Assembly: GCA_900543445.1 (NCBI GenBank)
Contig: UQRC01000055.1
Location: 1-8,116, forward strand
DNA from: an uncultured Lachnobacterium sp.
GTDB taxonomy: Bacteria; Bacillota; Clostridia; Lachnospirales; Lachnospiraceae
Direction of reading: 5' to 3'
DNA: 8,116 nucleotides
Shown: positions 4,740 through 8,116 of the stretch, piece after piece
Layout of the letters: the number at the start of each line of letters is the position of its first letter
Position numbering within the stretch: position 1 is the first letter of the stretch
Notes under the pieces: generated by a model
The model's database searches: none
What the model was told of the DNA's origin: nothing
Seen by the model: the letters and a program-made list of their open reading frames with translations, nothing else
Program-made: the position numbers and the translations under genes

Positions 4740-5687
4740 ATGAGCGATTTTTTATTTAGTATCAATGTAACATTTCCGATTTTTCTGGTTATGGTGATCG
4801 GATGGGTGCTCCATCAGATCGGAATGCTCGATGAACATTTCGTTACGGTTGCCAACCGTTTTAACTTCAAGGTAACGCTTCCGTTTATGCTGTTTCGTGA
4901 TATCGCGAGCGTGGATATCTGGGAAGTGTTCGATCTGAAATTTGTACTGTTCTGTGCAATCGTGAGCACAATCTGTTTCTGGAGTATCTGGGGACTGACG
5001 AAAGTCTTTCTTAAGGACAAAAGCATGCGAGGTGCGTTCGTACAGGCTTCGTTTCGAAGCAGTGCAGCAGTTATGGGACTTGCATTCATCAGCAATATCT
5101 ACGGATCGTCGGCAATGGGACCTCTGATGATCATTGGAGCGGTGCCGCTTTATAACATTTATTCCGTGATCGTGCTGACATTCGAGGCACAGGAGGAAGT
5201 AGAAAACGGTGGCGGCAAGATCAAGGAAACTATCGTGAATATCGCGAAGAATCCAATCATTTTATCGATTTTTGCAGGTCTGATCGTGGCGATGCTCGGC
5301 ATTCATTTTCCGATGCTTGTGGATAAGACCATCAACATGGTAGCGCAGCTTGCAACACCGCTTGCATTGATCGTGCTTGGTGCCGGATTTGAGGGAAGGA
5401 AGGCTTTGGCGAAGATCAGGCCGACACTCTTGGCATCTGCGATCAAGCTGTTTTTCCAGCCGCTTGTGTTCCTGCCGGTTGCAGCGCTTCTTGGATATTC
5501 AGGAGAGAAGCTGATCGCAATCCTGATCATGCTTGCGTCTCCAACGACACCTAGCTGCTATATTATGGCAAAAAACATGAACAATGACGGAGTCCTGACT
5601 GCCAGCGTTATCGTCTCGACGACGCTTCTTGCAGCATTTACATTGACGTTCTGGATATTCCTGCTTCGGAGTTTTGGACTGATTTAG
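4740..5687 (+). CDS. AEC-family (auxin efflux carrier-like) permease
   Basis: This 315-residue membrane transporter of the AEC superfamily has about ten hydrophobic segments, near 8-27, 42-57, 66-90, 105-121, 126-148, 171-190, 200-217, 228-251, 256-278 and 286-311. Family-typical stretches are FNFKVTLPFMLF (41-52), GAVPLYNIYSVIVL (133-146), NPIILSIFAGLI (171-182), ATPLALIVLGAGF (205-217) and LASPTTPSCYIMAKNM (265-280). Characterised bacterial members move malate and other small organic acids, but the substrate here is unknown. ATG 4740 follows the folA stop by 2 bp and has only a weak purine-rich site (GAGAGAAG, 4723-4730), which points to translational coupling. Its stop TAG overlaps the ribosome binding site of ilvB. 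This placement suggests co-expression with acetolactate synthase, and possibly transport of a keto or hydroxy acid, which is inference. Confidence 0.9.
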   Translation: MSDFLFSINVTFPIFLVMVIGWVLHQIGMLDEHFVTVANRFNFKVTLPFMLFRDIASVDIWEVFDLKFVLFCAIVSTICFWSIWGLTKVFLKDKSMRGAFVQASFRSSAAVMGLAFISNIYGSSAMGPLMIIGAVPLYNIYSVIVLTFEAQEEVENGGGKIKETIVNIAKNPIILSIFAGLIVAMLGIHFPMLVDKTINMVAQLATPLALIVLGAGFEGRKALAKIRPTLLASAIKLFFQPLVFLPVAALLGYSGEKLIAILIMLASPTTPSCYIMAKNMNNDGVLTASVIVSTTLLAAFTLTFWIFLLRSFGLI

Positions 5688-5691
5688 GAGG
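5686..5691 (+). promoter_or_regulatory. ilvB ribosome binding site overlapping the permease stop
   Basis: AGGAGG (5686-5691) shares its first two bases with the TAG stop (5685-5687) of the permease gene and lies 9 nt before ATG 5701. The overlap makes ribosome reloading or translational coupling between permease and ilvB likely. It also leaves no room for a separate leader or attenuator in front of ilvB. Confidence 0.85.
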
Positions 5692-5700
5692 ATATAGATT

Positions 5701-7422
5701 ATGGATATAACAGGAAGAAAATTATTCGTAAAAGCGCTTGAGGAAGAGGGGGTAGATACCATCTTTGGTTACCCGGGCGGTACGGTTACGGATTTATTTG
5801 ATGAATTATATAAGACAGATTCGATCAATCTGATTCTGCCGCGCCACGAGCAGGCCCTCATTCACGAGGCAGAAGGTTATGCGAAGTCGACCGGTAAAGT
5901 CGGTGTCTGCTTAGTGACCAGTGGACCGGGAGCGACCAACACGATCACGGGACTGGCGGATGCGCATTATGACAGCATTCCGCTTGTATGCTTTACCGGT
6001 CAGGTTCCACTCGGACTCATCGGAAACGATGCGTTCCAGGAGGTTGATATCGTTGGTATGACAAGAAGTATCACAAAGTATGCGGTAACGGTCAGAAACC
6101 GTGCGGATCTTGGCAAGATCATCAAGATGGCGTTCTATATCGCGCGCACCGGTAAACCGGGTCCGGTTCTTATCGATATTCCAAAGGATATCCAGACTGC
6201 GACCGGTTCTGCGGAGTATCCGGATCATGTGGATATCCGTGGCTACAAGCCAATCAACAGTGTACATATCGGTCAGCTCAAGAAAGCATATAAGCTTTTG
6301 AAATCGGCAAAGAAGCCTTTGATCCTTGCCGGTGGCGGAATCAATATTTCGCGTGCCAATGTGGCATTGCAGACATTTGCCGAGAAAGAAAATGTTCCGG
6401 TTGTCACAACCATCATGGGCAAAGGCGCAATTCCTACGACGCATCCGCTGTATATCGGCAACTGCGGTATGCATGGAAAATATGCAGCCAATATGGCAGT
6501 CAGTGAATGTGACGTGCTTTTTTCCATCGGAACAAGATTTAACGATCGTATTACCGGTGATCTGAATGAATTTGCACCGAATGCAAAGATCGTACATATC
6601 GATGTCGATACGGCATCCATCTCGAGAAACGTTGTTGTGGATGTCCCGGTAGTTGCGGATGCAGGTACCGCACTTGAAAAACTGATCGAATGGGCGGAAC
6701 CGAAGAAGACCGTCAAGTGGATGGAACTGATTAAAGTCTGGGATGAGGAGAATCCGCTTGCGATGCGAAGAGATCGCGGAATCAGCCCGCAGATGATCAT
6801 GGAGCACATTAACGAGCAGTTTCCACACAGCATTTATGTCACAGATGTTGGACAGCATCAGATGTGGGCAACACAGTATCTGGAGTTAGATGAGAGCTGT
6901 CAGCTGATTACATCCGGCGGACTCGGAACGATGGGATTTGGTTTCCCGGCTGCAATCGGAGCGAAGATTGCCAACCGGGACAAGGATGTTGTTCTGGTTA
7001 CCGGAGATGGTGGTTTCCAGATGAACATTCAGGAGATGGCAACGGCTGTCACACAGGGCACACCGATCACAATCTGCCTTCTCAACAATTATTATCTTGG
7101 TATGGTGCGTCAGATGCAGGAGCTTTTCTATGGAAAGCGTTACAGTGCGACCTGTCTGCGCAAGCGTCCGGGTTGTCCGAATGACTGTAAGGGACCAAAC
7201 GATTCCTGCCCGAAGTATACACCGGATTTCGTAAAGCTTGCAGAGAGTTACGGTGCATATGGTATCCGCGTGGAGAATGCAGAGGATATTGATGCAGCAT
7301 TTGCCGAAGCAAAGAAGCACACGGATGCACCTACGGTCATCGAGTTTATGATCGCAACGGATGAACTTGTTCTTCCGATGGTAAAAGGTGGCAATCCGAT
7401 GAGCGAGATGATTTTGAAGTAG
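5701..7422 (+). CDS. ilvB: Acetolactate synthase large (catalytic) subunit
   Basis: This 573-residue ThDP-, FAD- and Mg2+-dependent enzyme condenses two pyruvates to acetolactate, or pyruvate with 2-ketobutyrate to acetohydroxybutyrate, the first common step of branched-chain amino acid synthesis. The N-terminal domain has GYPGG (23-27), Glu50 in RHEQ (the likely ThDP-activating Glu), SGPGATN (74-80), TGQVP (99-103) and DAFQEVDIVG (110-119). The middle domain includes LAGGGI (209-214) and GTRFNDRITG (277-286). The C-terminal ThDP/Mg domain has GDGGFQMNIQE (435-445) and LNNYYLGM (461-468). Unusual are Thr28 and Met472 at positions where many AHAS proteins have Ala and Trp, and an insert with four cysteines (485-503) before TPDFVKLAESYG. 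The FAD-independent catabolic AlsS type is less likely, since RFNDRITG and the adjacent ilvN indicate the anabolic enzyme. Confidence 0.96.
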   Translation: MDITGRKLFVKALEEEGVDTIFGYPGGTVTDLFDELYKTDSINLILPRHEQALIHEAEGYAKSTGKVGVCLVTSGPGATNTITGLADAHYDSIPLVCFTGQVPLGLIGNDAFQEVDIVGMTRSITKYAVTVRNRADLGKIIKMAFYIARTGKPGPVLIDIPKDIQTATGSAEYPDHVDIRGYKPINSVHIGQLKKAYKLLKSAKKPLILAGGGINISRANVALQTFAEKENVPVVTTIMGKGAIPTTHPLYIGNCGMHGKYAANMAVSECDVLFSIGTRFNDRITGDLNEFAPNAKIVHIDVDTASISRNVVVDVPVVADAGTALEKLIEWAEPKKTVKWMELIKVWDEENPLAMRRDRGISPQMIMEHINEQFPHSIYVTDVGQHQMWATQYLELDESCQLITSGGLGTMGFGFPAAIGAKIANRDKDVVLVTGDGGFQMNIQEMATAVTQGTPITICLLNNYYLGMVRQMQELFYGKRYSATCLRKRPGCPNDCKGPNDSCPKYTPDFVKLAESYGAYGIRVENAEDIDAAFAEAKKHTDAPTVIEFMIATDELVLPMVKGGNPMSEMILK

Positions 7423-7446
7423 GCACGAGTTGAATTTGTACGGAAT

Positions 7447-7477
7447 GAAACAGGTGGCGGAGAGCTTCGCTTGTTTT
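7447..7477 (+). other. Weak stem-loop in the ilvB-ilvN gap
   Basis: The 77-bp gap between ilvB and ilvN (7423-7499) is the longest non-coding break in the run after thyA. AAACAGG (7448-7454) can pair with CTTGTTT (7470-7476), including one G-T pair, around a 15-base loop. The T run is part of the stem, so it is not a standard terminator. It could be an mRNA processing or stability element, or chance. Confidence 0.25.
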
Positions 7478-7499
7478 AGAACGTAAGGAGGGTGTGACA

Positions 7500-8006
7500 A
7501 TGTCAGATATGAAGAACCGCTGGATAGCGTTATATGTAGAAAATCAGGTCGGCGTGCTTGCAAAGGTATCAGGACTTTTCTCTGGGAAATCCTACAACCT
7601 GCAGTCTCTGACCGTAGGTACAACGGAAGATGAGACCATCTCCCGTATGACGATCTGTGTGACAAGTGATGATATCACATTTGAACAGATCAAGAAGCAG
7701 CTGAACCGCATGGTTGAGGTCATCAAGGTCATCGATTTGACGGATGTGCCGCTTCACATGAAGGAAATTTTATACGCAAAGGTTATGGATGTGGACAGTG
7801 CGCAGATCAGCGAGATTTTCCAGATCGCGCAGGTGTTTAAGGTCGATGTGGTCGATATCGGCAAGGACAGTGTGCTGCTTGAGTGCATGCTGACCGAGCG
7901 ACGCAATAATGAGCTGATTGCGCTGCTTAAGAATAAGTATCACAGAATTTCAGTTGTCAGGGGCGGCGCGGTCGCAATCGAGACTATAAGTACGGGCTGT
8001 CGTTAA
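7500..8006 (+). CDS. ilvN: Acetolactate synthase small (regulatory) subunit
   Basis: This 168-residue regulatory subunit binds the catalytic subunit encoded upstream, raises its activity and usually confers feedback inhibition by valine. The N-terminal ACT domain spans about 7-80: YVENQVGVLAKVSGLFSGK (12-30), SYNLQSLTVGTTED (31-44) and SRMTI (48-52). Asn15, Gly18 and Asn33 match residues of E. coli IlvH around the valine site (N11, G14, N29, from memory). The C-terminal ACT-like half (about 88-160) is present, with KVMDVDSAQISEIFQIAQVF (94-113). The length is close to the 163 residues of E. coli IlvH. ATG 7500 is chosen because AAGGAGG (7485-7491) lies 8 nt upstream; an in-frame GTG at 7494 would be only 2 nt from it. 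Valine sensitivity is predicted from the conserved residues, not shown. Confidence 0.95.
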   Translation: MSDMKNRWIALYVENQVGVLAKVSGLFSGKSYNLQSLTVGTTEDETISRMTICVTSDDITFEQIKKQLNRMVEVIKVIDLTDVPLHMKEILYAKVMDVDSAQISEIFQIAQVFKVDVVDIGKDSVLLECMLTERRNNELIALLKNKYHRISVVRGGAVAIETISTGCR

Positions 8007-8116
8007 ATGTGGCGCAAATTAAGGTTTGCCGTGCTCAGATTTGATTCAAACGGACGATACCGGATTATATATAATCTACGAAAATTAGCAGTGGTTTGTT
8101 TATAATTGACGGAAGT
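8007..8116 (+). promoter_or_regulatory. Gene-free end of window with promoter-like elements
   Basis: No gene is visible after ilvN. A TATAAT at 8070-8075 has no convincing -35 at 16-18 bp (TTGATT at 8041-8046 is 23 bp away). A second TATAAT (8101-8106) is followed by TTGACG (8106-8111), which could be a -35 box whose -10 lies beyond the window. GCAAA (8014-8018) and TTTGC (8025-8029) form only a 5-bp stem without a T tract, so no ilvN terminator is apparent. Confidence 0.3.

Noticed and set aside
5911..6858. Long minus-strand open frame opposite ilvB
   Set aside because: It is a shadow of the ilvB reading frame: rich in Cys, His and Arg, without a ribosome binding site or family motifs, and opposite a highly conserved gene.

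Overview
The window looks like chromosomal DNA from a low-to-moderate GC Gram-positive anaerobe, most likely a clostridial gut-type organism near Lachnospiraceae. This is inferred from the strong AGGAGG-type ribosome binding sites, sigma70-like promoters, the Bacillus-type ThyA, and the style of the Dus and acetolactate synthase proteins. No species can be assigned from the sequence alone.

Layout. Positions 1-344 hold no convincing gene. They hold a GC-rich mosaic of structured repeats: a 66-bp module present twice (258 bp apart) and three long hairpins built to one plan (outer stem, 4-nt bulge, 8-bp inner stem, 3-nt loop). Their stems differ in sequence but stay paired. A broken fourth copy ends at about 344, where AT-rich promoter DNA begins. 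Next come a cytosolic HSL-type alpha/beta hydrolase (435-1334, +) and, convergent to it, a TVP38/DedA-like VTT membrane protein (2066-1368, -). The two share a bidirectional terminator. A divergent intergenic region (2067-2338) carries a promoter for each direction, an 18-bp tandem repeat at the VTT promoter, and a foldable leader ahead of a tRNA-dihydrouridine synthase (2339-3253, +).

From 3362 to 8006 there is one closely packed plus-strand run: thyA, folA, an AEC-family permease, ilvB and ilvN. ThyA makes dTMP and releases dihydrofolate, which FolA reduces back to tetrahydrofolate, so these two form a functional pair. IlvB and IlvN are the catalytic and regulatory subunits of acetohydroxyacid synthase, the first common step of valine, leucine and isoleucine synthesis. 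The AEC permease sits between the two pathways with a 2-bp gap after folA and a 13-bp gap before ilvB, and its substrate is unknown. The last 110 bp hold no gene and may contain the start of the next promoter.

The most interesting items are the covarying hairpin repeat family, and an IlvB that carries a C-x6-C-x3-C-x6-C insert in its active-site loop together with Met and Thr at two positions linked to herbicide response. No complete new defence or mobile system is visible: there is no transposase, CRISPR array, RNA gene or phage gene.
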